Positions 18,529 through 30,115 are shown, counted from the stretch's first letter. The stretch: DNA of 64,000 nt from Thalassobaculum fulvum (GCF_014652915.1 NZ_BMZS01000017.1:1-64000); one strand, 5' to 3'. Notes: generated from the sequence alone by a model not told the origin. A program made the numbers and translations.

Positions 18529-18984
18529 CTAGTAGCGCTCGGCCCGGACGACCGCCGAGGCGCCGAGATGGACGGCGCCGGTGACGACCTGCATCAGCGG
18601 GGTGAGCCCGGGCCAGGTCATCGCCGCCTCGATCTTCAGGACGTCGCCCGAGCCGCCGAGCCCGGCGCTGCCGGCGCCGGCCGTGCCGGCCGCCTGGTAG
18701 CTGGTGTAGGACGAGGTCTGGATCTGCACCCCGGACGTGTCGATCATGCCGAGCGACATGCCGGACACCAGCTCCAGCAGCCGCTCCTCGCGGGTCATGC
18801 CGGTCGGCGCGGTGCCGGTGACCGCGAACCGCGCGGCCCGGTCGACCGCCGACTCCAGCACGCCCTGGGCGAAGTACATCGACGCCGCCTCGAGCAGCAT
18901 CACGAACACGGTGACCAGGGCGAAACCGGACGCGGCGAACTCGATCGCGGCGGTCCCGTCGGTGTTCTTCAGCATCCGTTTCAT
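18529..18984 (-). CDS. TadE-like pseudopilin, first copy
   Basis: The product has 151 residues. The N terminus carries NTDGTAAIEFAASGFALVTVFVMLLEAASMYFAQG, a class III prepilin-like leader (Gly before TAAIEF) with one hydrophobic helix, as in TadE family members. The distal part is Gly/Ala-rich with few features. It starts four bases after the VWA gene stop and is followed 20 bases later by the second TadE-like gene. It is probably a minor pilin or assembly factor in the inner membrane and periplasm. Confidence 0.85.
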   Translation of the reverse strand: MKRMLKNTDGTAAIEFAASGFALVTVFVMLLEAASMYFAQGVLESAVDRAARFAVTGTAPTGMTREERLLELVSGMSLGMIDTSGVQIQTSSYTSYQAAGTAGAGSAGLGGSGDVLKIEAAMTWPGLTPLMQVVTGAVHLGASAVVRAERY

Positions 18985-18988
18985 GGCG

Positions 18989-20395
18989 CTACTCGATCAG
19001 CCTCAGGCTGCTCAGCTTCTGGCCGATCGACCGGAAGGCGGTGGCCAGCATCTCGTTGGTCGGCGAGTGGAAGTAGTGGTCGTCGCTGGTCGCGCAGTCG
19101 CGGTACAGCGCCTGGGTGCCGGAGTCCGGGGCCGAGCCGAAGGTGATGGTGAACAGCTCGATCCCCAGGTCCTTCATGTCCCGGCAGGTGGCGGCGAACC
19201 GCCGGTCGATCTCGGCCCGCGCCTGGCTGCGGCTGGCGCCCGGCATGAACTCGTGCAGCCGGCCGTAGGCGGTCTTGTCGGAGCCGAGCGGCCCGACGCC
19301 GTTGTTCGGCGCGTGACCCGGCCAGTCGTAGAACTGGTTCTCGCCGTCGGTCATCATCACGACGATCTTGTCGATCAGCGGGTCGTCGTAGCCGGTCGGC
19401 AGGGTCGCCAGTTCACCGTCGCCCCACAGCCCGGTCCAGCCCGGCGAGACCGTGCGCCAGCCCCACACCAGGCCGAGGTTCCCCAGCGTGCCGCCGCGGT
19501 GCCAGGGCAGCATCTCGTCGATCGCCGCCTCGACCGTCGCACGGTCGCGGGTCAGCGGGGTGATCGCCGGACCGCAGCCGAGATTGGGCCCGGTGCCGTC
19601 GTTCTGGGCCTCGTTGCGCTCGTCGATCTCGGGCCAGACGTTGTCGACGTCGGAGGCCCAGTAGAACGAGGTGAACGGTGCCGAGGCAGGGGTCGCGTCG
19701 TCCTGGTCGCGGCCGTTCGAACGCGCCGTCACGCAGCCCTTCCAGACCGTGGTGCCGAAGCTGGCGGGGTCCATGAACACCCGGTCGCCGGGATCCAGCC
19801 AGGCGGTGCGGCCGTTGCCGACGTTCACGGTGGCGCTGTACGGCACGACCGAGAGCCAGAGGTCCTCGCGAACCTGCTCGGGGCCGTACAGGATCGCGAC
19901 CAGGTCGCGCGCCGAGGCCTTCATGGCGTCGATCTTGCCGCCCGAGCGCATCGAGCCGGTGTTGTCCATGACCAGCGCGATCTCCGCCGCCCGGTTGGTG
20001 CGCAGGACCCCGGAATGGGCGTGCACGGTCAGCGAGCTCCGGCCGACGAACCGCATGAACTGGGTCGGGAACTCCGCCGAAGCGTCGACCCGCACCACGT
20101 CGTCCGGGGTGCCGACGATCGATACGCCGGTCACCGACGCACCGACGTAGCCGGCCTCGAAGTTGGCGTCGAACAGCCGCCGCCCGTCGCCGACCGGATC
20201 GCCCTGGATCATCACCTTGGCGGCGGCGAAGGCGGCGGCGTCGGCGGCGTCCTGCAGCTTGTCCTTGAGCATCAGCGCGGTGAACCCGTCGACCGCCAGC
20301 CCGGCGAAGCCGAGCATGGTGACCATCCCGAACGCGGTCATCAGCGCGGCGTTGCCGCGGGTGTCCGCCAGGAGTGTCGAGAGGGGCCGGGTCAT
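18989..20395 (-). CDS. TadG-like protein with von Willebrand A domain
   Basis: The product has 468 residues. An N-terminal TadG/TadE-type segment (DTRGNAALMTAFGMVTMLGFAGLAVDG) contains one membrane helix. A VWA domain begins around residue 135, where the metal-binding MIDAS sequence reads DNTGSM (D144 to S148). A second acidic cluster (VVMMTDGENQFYDWPG) and a Cys-bearing C-terminal section (CRDMKDLGIELFTITFGS) follow. TadG proteins are part of the Tad locus and are believed to act in the periplasm or at the surface during pilus anchoring. It is the first gene of the minus-strand pilus block, followed directly by two TadE-like genes. Confidence 0.87.
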   Translation of the reverse strand: MTRPLSTLLADTRGNAALMTAFGMVTMLGFAGLAVDGFTALMLKDKLQDAADAAAFAAAKVMIQGDPVGDGRRLFDANFEAGYVGASVTGVSIVGTPDDVVRVDASAEFPTQFMRFVGRSSLTVHAHSGVLRTNRAAEIALVMDNTGSMRSGGKIDAMKASARDLVAILYGPEQVREDLWLSVVPYSATVNVGNGRTAWLDPGDRVFMDPASFGTTVWKGCVTARSNGRDQDDATPASAPFTSFYWASDVDNVWPEIDERNEAQNDGTGPNLGCGPAITPLTRDRATVEAAIDEMLPWHRGGTLGNLGLVWGWRTVSPGWTGLWGDGELATLPTGYDDPLIDKIVVMMTDGENQFYDWPGHAPNNGVGPLGSDKTAYGRLHEFMPGASRSQARAEIDRRFAATCRDMKDLGIELFTITFGSAPDSGTQALYRDCATSDDHYFHSPTNEMLATAFRSIGQKLSSLRLIE

Positions 20396-20633
20396 GGACT
20401 TTGCGATCCGAAGGTCTGGTTGCGGGCTCGTCCGTCAAGATGCTCGTGCAACCGGCCCCGGGATTCGAATCTTTAATCAGCGATGAAGTTGCCGTCGAAC
20501 TGCCGAAAAAACGCCGGCGAATTTCGATAAAATTGCGGGTTCCTGGAGAGCGGCCGGCGATGCCGGCGAAACCCTGCCCCCTCACGGACATTTCACACTC
20601 AAACCGTGCCCTGGCCTGCACTATGATGTCCGC

Positions 20634-21569
20634 ATGCCCGGGCGCCTTCCGCTTGCCGTTCGCTTCGCCGCCTCGCTGCTGGCGGCGGTCCTGCTCCAGA
20701 GCGGGCGGGCCGCGGCGTGCACGCCGGAGCTGTCGGAATCCGGGCTCGGCGGCATCACCCGGGACACGCCGTTCGACGCGGCGACGATCGCCGGCGCCCT
20801 GCCCGACTGCCGGGTCGAGCGCGGTGGCGGGTCGAGCGAGGGCGAGCCGGTCGACATCCTGGTGATCAAGGACGGCACGACGCCGGTCGCCCTGGTGTTC
20901 CCGGACTGGACCGGCGGCATCTTCTCGGTGCTGATGCAGGGTAGCGCCGTGCGCAACCGCTTCGGGGCAGCCCTCGGCATGCGGTTCGCCGGGGTGTTCG
21001 GCAAGTCCGCGGCGCCGGTCTGCGTGCCCGGCGTCGAGGATTCCTCGAGCCGGGTGATGTGCCCGGTCAAGCCGGGCTCGCGGGTCGCCTACGTGTTCGA
21101 AGGTGCGTGGAACGGCCCGGACAGCACCCTGCCCTCGCCCGACGTCCTCGCCGACTGGACCCTGGTCGCGTTCCTGTGGCGCCCGACCCCGTTCGAGGAT
21201 CCGCGCTGGGTCGACGTCGCCGGCTTCGACCCCGGCGAAGGCCCCGCCCTGGCGGGCCGGGTGCGCGACGCAGTCGACGATCCGGCGGCGCTGGCACGGC
21301 TGGTGGTGTACCCGATCGTGCTGCGCTGGTCCGCCGGCGGCGGCGAGAAGGCGGTCGACATCCGCGATCCCGACACCTTCGTGGCGGAGTACGGCCGGCA
21401 CCTGACCCCCGCCTTCGTGGCGGCGGTCCGCGACGAACCGGTCGGCGACGTGCACATCGACGACCACGGCGCGGCGCTGGCCGCCGGTCGCATCTGGATC
21501 GCGCCGGTCTGCCTCGGCGAGGACTGCGCCGAGTACCGCTCCGGCGTGATCGCGGTGTCGATGTTCTGA
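20634..21569 (+). CDS. Exported protein with a DUF1131-like domain and a second C-terminal domain
   Basis: The product has 311 residues. A signal peptide is likely (residues 1-28, LAVRFAASLLAAVLLQSGRAAA). Residues 38-185 resemble DUF1131, the family of the enteric lipoprotein YfeY: the GLGGITRDTPFDAATIAGALP opening, PDWTGGIFSVLMQGSAVRN, the paired cysteines around CVPG and MCPV, and WTLVAFLWRP. The last ~110 residues (VVYPIVLRW through IDDHGAALAAGRIWIAPVC) resemble a small domain in other exported proteins of unknown role. No lipobox is visible, so it is probably periplasmic. It stands alone between the tad block and a diguanylate cyclase gene that converges on it. Confidence 0.65.
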   Translation: MPGRLPLAVRFAASLLAAVLLQSGRAAACTPELSESGLGGITRDTPFDAATIAGALPDCRVERGGGSSEGEPVDILVIKDGTTPVALVFPDWTGGIFSVLMQGSAVRNRFGAALGMRFAGVFGKSAAPVCVPGVEDSSSRVMCPVKPGSRVAYVFEGAWNGPDSTLPSPDVLADWTLVAFLWRPTPFEDPRWVDVAGFDPGEGPALAGRVRDAVDDPAALARLVVYPIVLRWSAGGGEKAVDIRDPDTFVAEYGRHLTPAFVAAVRDEPVGDVHIDDHGAALAAGRIWIAPVCLGEDCAEYRSGVIAVSMF

Positions 21570-21587
21570 GACCTCGCTGGACGCCCG

Positions 21588-22973
21588 TCAGGCCGCCAAG
21601 TAGACCCGGTTCCGCCCCGCGGTCTTGGCGCGGTACAGCGCGTCGTCGGCGCGCTTCAGCACAGTCTCGATGTCGGTGTCGAGGTCGCTGCGGAACTCGC
21701 CGACCCCGAAGCTGGCGGTGAAACCGACCGGTCCGGCGTCGGTCTGGACCTCGGTGCACTCGAACGCCTCGCGGATGCGCTCGGCCAGGGCCTGGGCGCC
21801 GGCCATCGGGGTCTCGGGCAGCAGCAGCACGAACTCCTCGCCGCCGAACCGGGCTGCGAGGTCGCCGGACTGCCGCAGCGTCGAGCCGACCATGTCGGCG
21901 ACCCGCTGCAGGACCTGGTCGCCGACATCGTGGCCGTGGCGGTCGTTGATCGACTTGAAGTGGTCGACGTCGATCATCACCACCGACATCGGCCGGCCAT
22001 GGCGCGAGGCCCGCTCGACCTCCTCGCGGGCTCGCGCCAGGAAGGCCCGGCGGTTGGCCAGGCCGGTCAGCGGATCGGTGGTGGCCAGCCGCTCCAGTTC
22101 CTGGCGCAGCTGATGCGACTCGGTCACGTCGACCATCACGCCAGTGATGCCGATCATCTTGTTCTCGGCATCCCACATCTTGGCCTTGTGCATGACCATG
22201 CGGCGGCGTCCCGCGACCGCGAAGACGAGGTCGGTCTCGTAGACCTGGCGCGGCTCGTCGCCGTCGTAGAGCAGCCGGTCCCGGCGTTCGATCTCGGCGA
22301 CCATCTCCGGGCTGAAGAACTCGTCCAGGGTCCGGCCGACGAACTCGTCGGGATCGCGGCCGTGCAGCTCCGCGTAGCGCTGGTTGACCATCTGGAAGCT
22401 GCGGTCGTCCCGGTTCTTGAAGAACACCGGCACCGGGATCGCCTCCAGCAGGTCGGCCACGAAACGGGCGGCGTTGCGTGCCTCGCCGCGGGCCGCATCG
22501 GTGTCCTCGGCGATCCGCGCGAGATCGGCCGCCTGGGCATCCAGGAGCTCGTATTGATACAACAGCTCGACGCGCTGACGCTCCAGCGCCTCGTTCGCCT
22601 CGACCAGTTCCGTCACGTCGGAGAACGTCACCACCAAATGGGCGTCGGCGCGCACGATGGCGCCGCGGAACACCAGCCCGGACGGGCCTGAGCGGCGATC
22701 GACCTCGAACCGGGCCGGCTCGCCGGTCAGCCAGACCCGGCGGTACTTCTCGAAGGTCTCCTCGTCGCCGCCGAAGAAATCCTGCAGGACGCGCTGCCCC
22801 AGCAGTTCGCCCGTGCCGCGGGCCAGGATCTCCTCGGCCCGGCGGTTGACGATCTCGAACACCAGATCCTCCAGCCCGCCATCCGGCCCGAACAGCGGGC
22901 TCAGGATGACGATGCCATCCAGGCTCGACTGCAGGAGCGCCTCGAAGAGGATGATCGGCTGGTTACGCGGCAT
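21588..22973 (-). CDS. PAS-PAS diguanylate cyclase
   Basis: The product has 461 residues and no membrane segment. The first PAS domain (about 8-120) is followed by a helical linker (VTELVEANEALERQRVELLYQYELL), then a second PAS domain (about 165-285: IPVPVFFKNRDDRSFQMVNQRYAELHG, ending VMVDVTESHQLRQEL). The GGDEF domain carries the intact signature ARFGGEEF, the metal Asp in VVMIDVDHFKSINDRHGHDVGD, and normal spacing. It should make c-di-GMP. The inhibitory I-site RxxD five residues before GGEEF reads QSGD, so feedback inhibition is probably absent. It converges on the DUF1131-like gene and lies downstream of rodA. Confidence 0.9.
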   Translation of the reverse strand: MPRNQPIILFEALLQSSLDGIVILSPLFGPDGGLEDLVFEIVNRRAEEILARGTGELLGQRVLQDFFGGDEETFEKYRRVWLTGEPARFEVDRRSGPSGLVFRGAIVRADAHLVVTFSDVTELVEANEALERQRVELLYQYELLDAQAADLARIAEDTDAARGEARNAARFVADLLEAIPVPVFFKNRDDRSFQMVNQRYAELHGRDPDEFVGRTLDEFFSPEMVAEIERRDRLLYDGDEPRQVYETDLVFAVAGRRRMVMHKAKMWDAENKMIGITGVMVDVTESHQLRQELERLATTDPLTGLANRRAFLARAREEVERASRHGRPMSVVMIDVDHFKSINDRHGHDVGDQVLQRVADMVGSTLRQSGDLAARFGGEEFVLLLPETPMAGAQALAERIREAFECTEVQTDAGPVGFTASFGVGEFRSDLDTDIETVLKRADDALYRAKTAGRNRVYLAA

Positions 22974-23076
22974 ATCGCGTGGGCCACCTGTACGTTCGGG
23001 TGCGCGCTGACGTGCGGCGATGGACTCGGCCGCGCCGCCACGCTACCGCCAGATGGTTTGCAAGCGGTTAACGCCT

Positions 23077-23096
23077 GGGTCGGGGTCGGGGTCGGG
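23077..23096 (+). other. Predicted G-quadruplex motif
   Basis: Four G-tracts of 3, 4, 4 and 3 bases are separated by identical two-base TC loops. The motif lies seven bases beyond the rodA stop codon, on the strand that serves as template for rodA. It may affect transcription past rodA. Confidence 0.5.
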
Positions 23097-23103
23097 CGCA
23101 GGC

Positions 23104-24261
23104 TCAATCCTCGTCGACGCCGGCCCGCCCGATCCGGACGTCCCGGTGCACCGACACGCCCAGCACCATCCCGAGGCCCAGCATGATGGTCAGCATCGCC
23201 GTGCCGCCGTAGCTGATCATCGGCAGCGGCACGCCGACCACCGGGATCAGGCCCATCACCATGGCGACGTTGATGAACAGGTACAGGAACAGGGTCGTCG
23301 TCACCCCCAGGGCGACCAGCCGGCCGAACTGGCTGCGCGCCCGGATCGCGATCGCGAAGCCGTAGGCGATCACCAGCACGTAGAGGCCGATGAGGGCGAG
23401 CCCGCCGACCATGCCGAACTCCTCGGCCAGCATGGTGAAGATGAAGTCGGTCTGCTTCTCCGGCAGGAAGTTGAGGTGGCTCTGGCTGCCTTCCAGGAAG
23501 CCCTTGCCGAAGATGCCGCCGGACCCGAGCGCGATCTTCGACTGGGTGATGTGGTAGCCGGAGCCGAGCGGATCGCTCTCCGGGTTCAGGAAGGTCAGGA
23601 TCCGCTGTTTCTGGTAGCCGCGCATGAACTGCCAGGCGATCGGAACCGCGGCCATGCCCAGGCCGATCAGGGTGAGGAACTTCCAGATCCGGACCCCGGC
23701 CAGGAAGAAGGTGGCTCCCGCCCCCATGATGATCATCAGCGCGGTGCCCAGGTCCGGCTGGCGCAGGACCAGGACGACCGGCATGGCGATCATCAGCAGC
23801 GGCGGGATCAGGTTCAGCGGATTGCCGACCTCCTCCCAGGTCAGGCCGTGGAAGTAGCGGGCGAGCGCCAGGACCAGGGTGATCTTCATCAGCTCCGAGG
23901 GCTGCAGCTGGAACAACCCGAGGTCGATCCAGCGCTGCGCGCCCATGCCGATCTCACCCATGATCTCGACGCCGACCAGCAGCACCAGCACGCCGGCATA
24001 GAGCAGGTAGGCGCTGCGCATCCAGAACCGGATGTCGACCATGGCGATCGTCAGCATGACCACCAGGCCGAAGCCGAACCGGATGGCCTGTCGGTAGGCC
24101 CAGGGACTGACGCTGCCGTTGGCCGCCGAATACAGCATCGCGAACCCGACCGAGGCGATCGCGACGATCAGCAGGACCATCAGCCAGTTCACCGCGGCCA
24201 GCTTCTGGCCGAGCGTCATCTCCGGGGCGTTCAGGAGTTCGTTGCGGAAGCCGCCGGCCAT
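23104..24261 (-). CDS. rodA: Rod-shape SEDS glycosyltransferase RodA
   Basis: The product is a 385-residue polytopic membrane protein with about ten helices. SEDS family marks are clear: WIDLGLFQLQPSELMKITLVLALARY, GKGFLEGSQSHLNFLPEKQTDFIFTMLAEEFG and PVVGVPLPMISYGGTAM. RodA polymerises peptidoglycan during side-wall growth together with the transpeptidase PBP2. It starts three bases after the mrdA stop and is the last gene of the mreBCD-mrdA-rodA operon. A G-rich motif lies just beyond its stop. Confidence 0.95.
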   Translation of the reverse strand: MAGGFRNELLNAPEMTLGQKLAAVNWLMVLLIVAIASVGFAMLYSAANGSVSPWAYRQAIRFGFGLVVMLTIAMVDIRFWMRSAYLLYAGVLVLLVGVEIMGEIGMGAQRWIDLGLFQLQPSELMKITLVLALARYFHGLTWEEVGNPLNLIPPLLMIAMPVVLVLRQPDLGTALMIIMGAGATFFLAGVRIWKFLTLIGLGMAAVPIAWQFMRGYQKQRILTFLNPESDPLGSGYHITQSKIALGSGGIFGKGFLEGSQSHLNFLPEKQTDFIFTMLAEEFGMVGGLALIGLYVLVIAYGFAIAIRARSQFGRLVALGVTTTLFLYLFINVAMVMGLIPVVGVPLPMISYGGTAMLTIMLGLGMVLGVSVHRDVRIGRAGVDED

Positions 24262-24264
24262 CGC

Positions 24265-26268
24265 TCAGCCTCGCTGACTGGGCTTGCCGGCCGGGGCGGC
24301 GCTCAGCGGCGCCTCCGTGCCGGGGTCGATCCGCAGGGTCTCCAGAAGGACGTCGGCGGCGATCGGGGCCGCCATCGACGACCCGCCGCCGCCGTGCTCG
24401 ACCACCACCGCCACCGCGTAGCGCGGTGCCTCGACCGGCGCGAAGCCGACGAACAGTGCGTGGTCGCGGTCCCGCCACGGCTGGTCCTTCAGCTTGGTCA
24501 GCCCGGCCGCGCGCTGCGCCATTGTGATGCGCTTGACCTGCGAAGTCCCGGTCTTGCCGCCGAGGGTCGGCTCACCGTCGCGGCTCTGGACCCGCCGCGC
24601 CGTCCCGTGGCTGCCGTTGACCACGGCGCTCATGGCCTGGCGCATCAGGTCGAGGTCGCGCGGATCCAGCCCGAGCGGCGGGAAGCTGGGGCGGCCGCCG
24701 GCGGTCGGGTGGCGGACCAGCCGCGGAACCACCGCCCGGCCGCCGTTGACCATGCGTGCCGTCATGGTCGCGAGTTGAAGCGGCGTCGCCAGCACGAAGC
24801 CCTGACCGATCGCCGCTACCAGGGTCTCGCCGCGTTGCCACGGTTCGCCGCGCGTTGCCAGCTTCCACTCGCGGCTCGGGATCAGGCCGCGCCGCTCGCC
24901 CGGCAGGTCGATGTCGAGGTTCTCGCCGAGACCGAGCCGCCGCGCCATCGCCTCGATGCGGTCGATGCCGATACGCTTGGCGATCTCGTAGAAGTACACG
25001 TCGCAGCTCTGCTCGACCGCGCCGGTCATGTCGAGCATGCCGTGGCCGCCGCGCTTCCAGCAGTGGAAGCGGGTGTCGCCGAGCTCGAGATGGCCGGGGC
25101 AGAAGAACCGGGTGTCCGGGCCGGCCAGGTCGGCCTCCAGGGCGGCCAGGCAGACCAGCATCTTGAAGGTCGAGCCCGGCGGGTACTGGCCGGCGATCGC
25201 CTTGTTGGTGAGCGGCGACCGCGGGTTCGACAGCAATTCCTCCCAGTCCTTGGCGGACAGGCCGTGGTTGAACGGGTTGGGATCGTAGCCGGGGACCGAC
25301 ACCAGGGCGCGGAGCTCGCCGGAATGGACGTCCATCACCACCACCGAGCCGCTCTCGGCCTCCACCACCTCGCCGTCCTTGTCGACCAGGATGGTGTCCT
25401 CCGCCTCGCTCTTGGCCAGCACTTCCGGCGTCGCCTTGGCGAGCGCCAGCTGGGCCCGCGGATCGTCGACCGGAATCCGCTCGGCGGTGCCGCGCGCCAG
25501 CCGCTCGGTGGCGAAGCGCTGCAGGTTGATGTCGATGCTCAGGCGAACGTCCCGGCCGGGCTCGCCCTCGTCGCCCGGCAGCTTCCGGATGATCCGGCCG
25601 AGCGCGTTGACCTCGACCTGACGTTGCCCGGCGGTACCGCGCATCGCCAGGTCGTGGACCTTCTCGATCCCGCTCTTGCCGATCCGGAAATCCGGCAGCT
25701 CCAGAACCGGGTCGCCGGTCAGCTCGTTCTCCGAGACCGCGGCCACGTAGCCGGTGCAGTGCACGGCCAGCGAGCCGAACGGGTAGCGGCGTGAGCGCCC
25801 GACCTCGATTCGCACGCCCGGCAGGTACGGGGCGTTGACCGCCACCCGGGCGATCTCCTCGCGGCTCAGGTTCTCGACGACGGTGACCGGGACGAAGGCG
25901 CGCTTGCGCTTGACGTCCTTCAGGACCCGCCGGACGTCCCACTCCGGTACGTCGATGATCGACCCGAGCGCCGCCAGCGTCGCCGCCACGTCGTCGGTCT
26001 GCTCGCGCACGATCTCGACCCGGAAGTTGTCCTGGTTGTCGGCCAGTGGCACACCGTTGAGGTCCAGGATGCGGCCGCGGATCGGCGGCAGCAGCTCGAG
26101 GTTGAACTGGTTGTCGCGCGACAGCAGGGTGTAGCGGTCGGCCTCGACGACCTGCAGGTAGTACAGCCGGGCCGCCAGGGTTCCCACCAGCCCGAGCTTG
26201 CCGGCGGCCAGCATCAGCGCCCGGCGCGTGAAGATCCTTTGGCTGTCCTGCTCGCTCGCCTTCAGCAT
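24265..26268 (-). CDS. mrdA: Penicillin-binding protein 2, elongasome transpeptidase
   Basis: The product has 667 residues. One N-terminal membrane helix (LMLAAGKLGLVGTLAARLYYLQV) is followed by the PBP dimerisation domain (DNQFNLELLPPIRGRILDLNG). The transpeptidase domain has active-site Ser366 in PPGSTFKM, the second motif SCDVYFYE, and the third motif GGKTGTSQVK. It cross-links new peptidoglycan in the periplasm as RodA's partner. The tail after about residue 645 is Pro/Ala-rich. The gene lies six bases after mreD and three before rodA in the shape operon. Confidence 0.95.
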   Translation of the reverse strand: MLKASEQDSQRIFTRRALMLAAGKLGLVGTLAARLYYLQVVEADRYTLLSRDNQFNLELLPPIRGRILDLNGVPLADNQDNFRVEIVREQTDDVAATLAALGSIIDVPEWDVRRVLKDVKRKRAFVPVTVVENLSREEIARVAVNAPYLPGVRIEVGRSRRYPFGSLAVHCTGYVAAVSENELTGDPVLELPDFRIGKSGIEKVHDLAMRGTAGQRQVEVNALGRIIRKLPGDEGEPGRDVRLSIDINLQRFATERLARGTAERIPVDDPRAQLALAKATPEVLAKSEAEDTILVDKDGEVVEAESGSVVVMDVHSGELRALVSVPGYDPNPFNHGLSAKDWEELLSNPRSPLTNKAIAGQYPPGSTFKMLVCLAALEADLAGPDTRFFCPGHLELGDTRFHCWKRGGHGMLDMTGAVEQSCDVYFYEIAKRIGIDRIEAMARRLGLGENLDIDLPGERRGLIPSREWKLATRGEPWQRGETLVAAIGQGFVLATPLQLATMTARMVNGGRAVVPRLVRHPTAGGRPSFPPLGLDPRDLDLMRQAMSAVVNGSHGTARRVQSRDGEPTLGGKTGTSQVKRITMAQRAAGLTKLKDQPWRDRDHALFVGFAPVEAPRYAVAVVVEHGGGGSSMAAPIAADVLLETLRIDPGTEAPLSAAPAGKPSQRG

Positions 26269-26274
26269 GGCCGG

Positions 26275-26784
26275 CTACCGGACGACGTATCGGTGGATCC
26301 GGACGAACGCCCAGGCCACCACCGGGAACAGGGTCACCGTGACCAGGTACTGGAACACCGCCGGCTCCGGTCCCATCGGCCGCAGCGCCAGGATCGACGC
26401 CAGCAGCCAGACGACGAACGCGGCCAGCGCCTGGATCAGCACGAAGCCGAACCACGCCAGCACGAACGGCTTGCCGAGGAAGGCCCGGCGCTGCGACACC
26501 GCCAGGCCGTGCACGACCATCAGGCTCAGGGCGGTCATCCCGAGCGGCGTCGCGACCAGGATGTCCTGCAGGACCCCGACCAGGAACAGCGCGAACGGCG
26601 GCTGCAGGTCGGGTCGGAAGACCGCCCAGTAGAACGCCGCCATCGCGGTATAGGCCGGCACCACCGCCGTATAGCCGGGCACCCCGATCGGCACCGCCGA
26701 CAGGATCGCCAGCAGCAGGGTCAGGGCGATCGGCGTGGCCTGGCGGAACCAGATGTCGATCCGCTGGCTGGCGGTCATCCTCAT
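26275..26784 (-). CDS. mreD: Rod shape-determining protein MreD
   Basis: The product is 169 residues with about five hydrophobic helices. The MreD pattern includes ALTLLLAILSAVPIGVPGY, FRPDLQPPFALFLVGVLQDILVATPLGMTALSLM and a basic C-terminal tail. I chose the ATG at 26784, which overlaps the mreC stop codon (ATGA); a second ATG two codons later is equally possible. It is an inner-membrane part of the elongasome linking MreB and MreC to the synthetic enzymes. Confidence 0.9.
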   Translation of the reverse strand: MRMTASQRIDIWFRQATPIALTLLLAILSAVPIGVPGYTAVVPAYTAMAAFYWAVFRPDLQPPFALFLVGVLQDILVATPLGMTALSLMVVHGLAVSQRRAFLGKPFVLAWFGFVLIQALAAFVVWLLASILALRPMGPEPAVFQYLVTVTLFPVVAWAFVRIHRYVVR

Positions 26785-27707
26785 CGCGCACCGAGCCCGA
26801 GCAGCCGCCCCTGGTCGGAACGCTCCGGCCCCATCACCGAGAACGGCGGTTGGCCGCCGGACGGTTTGACCACACCGTCCAGCCCGTAGTCGAGCAGCCG
26901 GATGTACTCCAGCCGGTTCCAGTCGACATAGGGCATGACCTTGATCGCGCCCTCGTCGATCGACGTCACCACGCCGATCGGCAGACCGGGCGGGAACACG
27001 CCACCGTGCCCCGAGGTCACGATCCGGTCGCCGGCCAGGACCTGGGCGTTCTGCGGAAGGTACACCAGGCGCGGCAGCCGGGTGTTGTCGCCGGCCAGCA
27101 CCGCCGGATCGCGGGTCCGCTCGACCACCACGGGAATCTGCGAGTTCAGGTCGGTGATCAGCAGGATCCGGGCGTGCCGGCCTCCGACCTCGACGACCCC
27201 GCCGACCAGACCGTCGCCGCTCACCGCCGCCAACCCGCGCCGCACGCCCTGCTCGGCGCCGGCGTTGATCATGGCGCTGCGAACGAACGCGCCGCCGGCA
27301 TCGGCGATCACCCGCGCGGTAATGAAGGCGACGTTCGGCTCGGGCACGAAATTGGTCAAGGCGCGCAGCGCCTTGTTCTCGGCCTCCAGCCGACGGGCCA
27401 CGTGCTGCCAGCGCTCGAGCCGCTCGTTGTCGACCCGCAGACGCTCGTTCTCGGCCCGGAGGTCGCGCAGCCGGCGCGCCGCCGCCACCGTGTCGGCCAC
27501 GCTGGCGGCCGGCCGCGACAGCACCTCCAGCACCGGCGCCAGGACGTCGGCGACGCCGGTCCGGAACCGTTCCACCAGCAGGATGTCGGCCTTGCCGAGC
27601 AGCATCAGGGCGAACGCCCCGGCCAGCAGCAGCGCGAAGGCGAAGCGGCTCCAGAAGGACCGCACCGGCTGCGCGACACTGGTGAAGGAGCCGGGACGCC
27701 GTGCCAT
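26781..27707 (-). CDS. mreC: Rod shape-determining protein MreC
   Basis: The product has 308 residues: a membrane helix (SRFAFALLLAGAFALMLLG), a periplasmic coiled coil (RRLRDLRAENERLRVDNERLERW...RLEAENKALRAL, about residues 70-120), then the two beta-barrel domains typical of MreC (ARVIADAGGAFVRSAMINAGAEQGV, DRIVTSGHGGVFPPGLPIGVV). It organises the periplasmic side of the elongation machine. It starts 50 bases after mreB and overlaps mreD by four bases. Confidence 0.93.
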   Translation of the reverse strand: MARRPGSFTSVAQPVRSFWSRFAFALLLAGAFALMLLGKADILLVERFRTGVADVLAPVLEVLSRPAASVADTVAAARRLRDLRAENERLRVDNERLERWQHVARRLEAENKALRALTNFVPEPNVAFITARVIADAGGAFVRSAMINAGAEQGVRRGLAAVSGDGLVGGVVEVGGRHARILLITDLNSQIPVVVERTRDPAVLAGDNTRLPRLVYLPQNAQVLAGDRIVTSGHGGVFPPGLPIGVVTSIDEGAIKVMPYVDWNRLEYIRLLDYGLDGVVKPSGGQPPFSVMGPERSDQGRLLGLGAR

Positions 27708-27757
27708 CCTCGCCGTTCAACCTCCCCCTGGGTCCGCCTCCGTTCCTGCCCGGTGCG

Positions 27758-28945
<1,188 letters not shown>

Positions 28946-29034
28946 CTATTTCGCACTTTTTCGCGCCGCATCCCGACGCGCTCGAATTCTTGTCACTACG
29001 AGCCTGGCGAGACCCTCGCCCCCGTCAAACGCCG

Positions 29035-29060
29035 ACGGCGCCGTCTCGCGACGGCGCCGT
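29035..29060 (-). terminator. ilvC transcription terminator hairpin
   Basis: A perfect 11-bp stem (ACGGCGCCGTC with GACGGCGCCGT) closes on a four-base loop, 27 bases beyond the ilvC stop. Only a short T-run (CGTTTG) follows on the transcript, so the call rests on the stem and its position at the operon end. Confidence 0.6.
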
Positions 29061-29086
29061 ACGAGCGTCGAACCGGGCCGTCGGCC

Positions 29087-30115
<1,029 letters not shown>

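Noticed and set aside
20396-20633. A sigma-54 promoter for the tadG gene
   Set aside because: GGGCACGGTTTGA on the minus strand lacks the invariant GC of the -12 element, so I did not call it.
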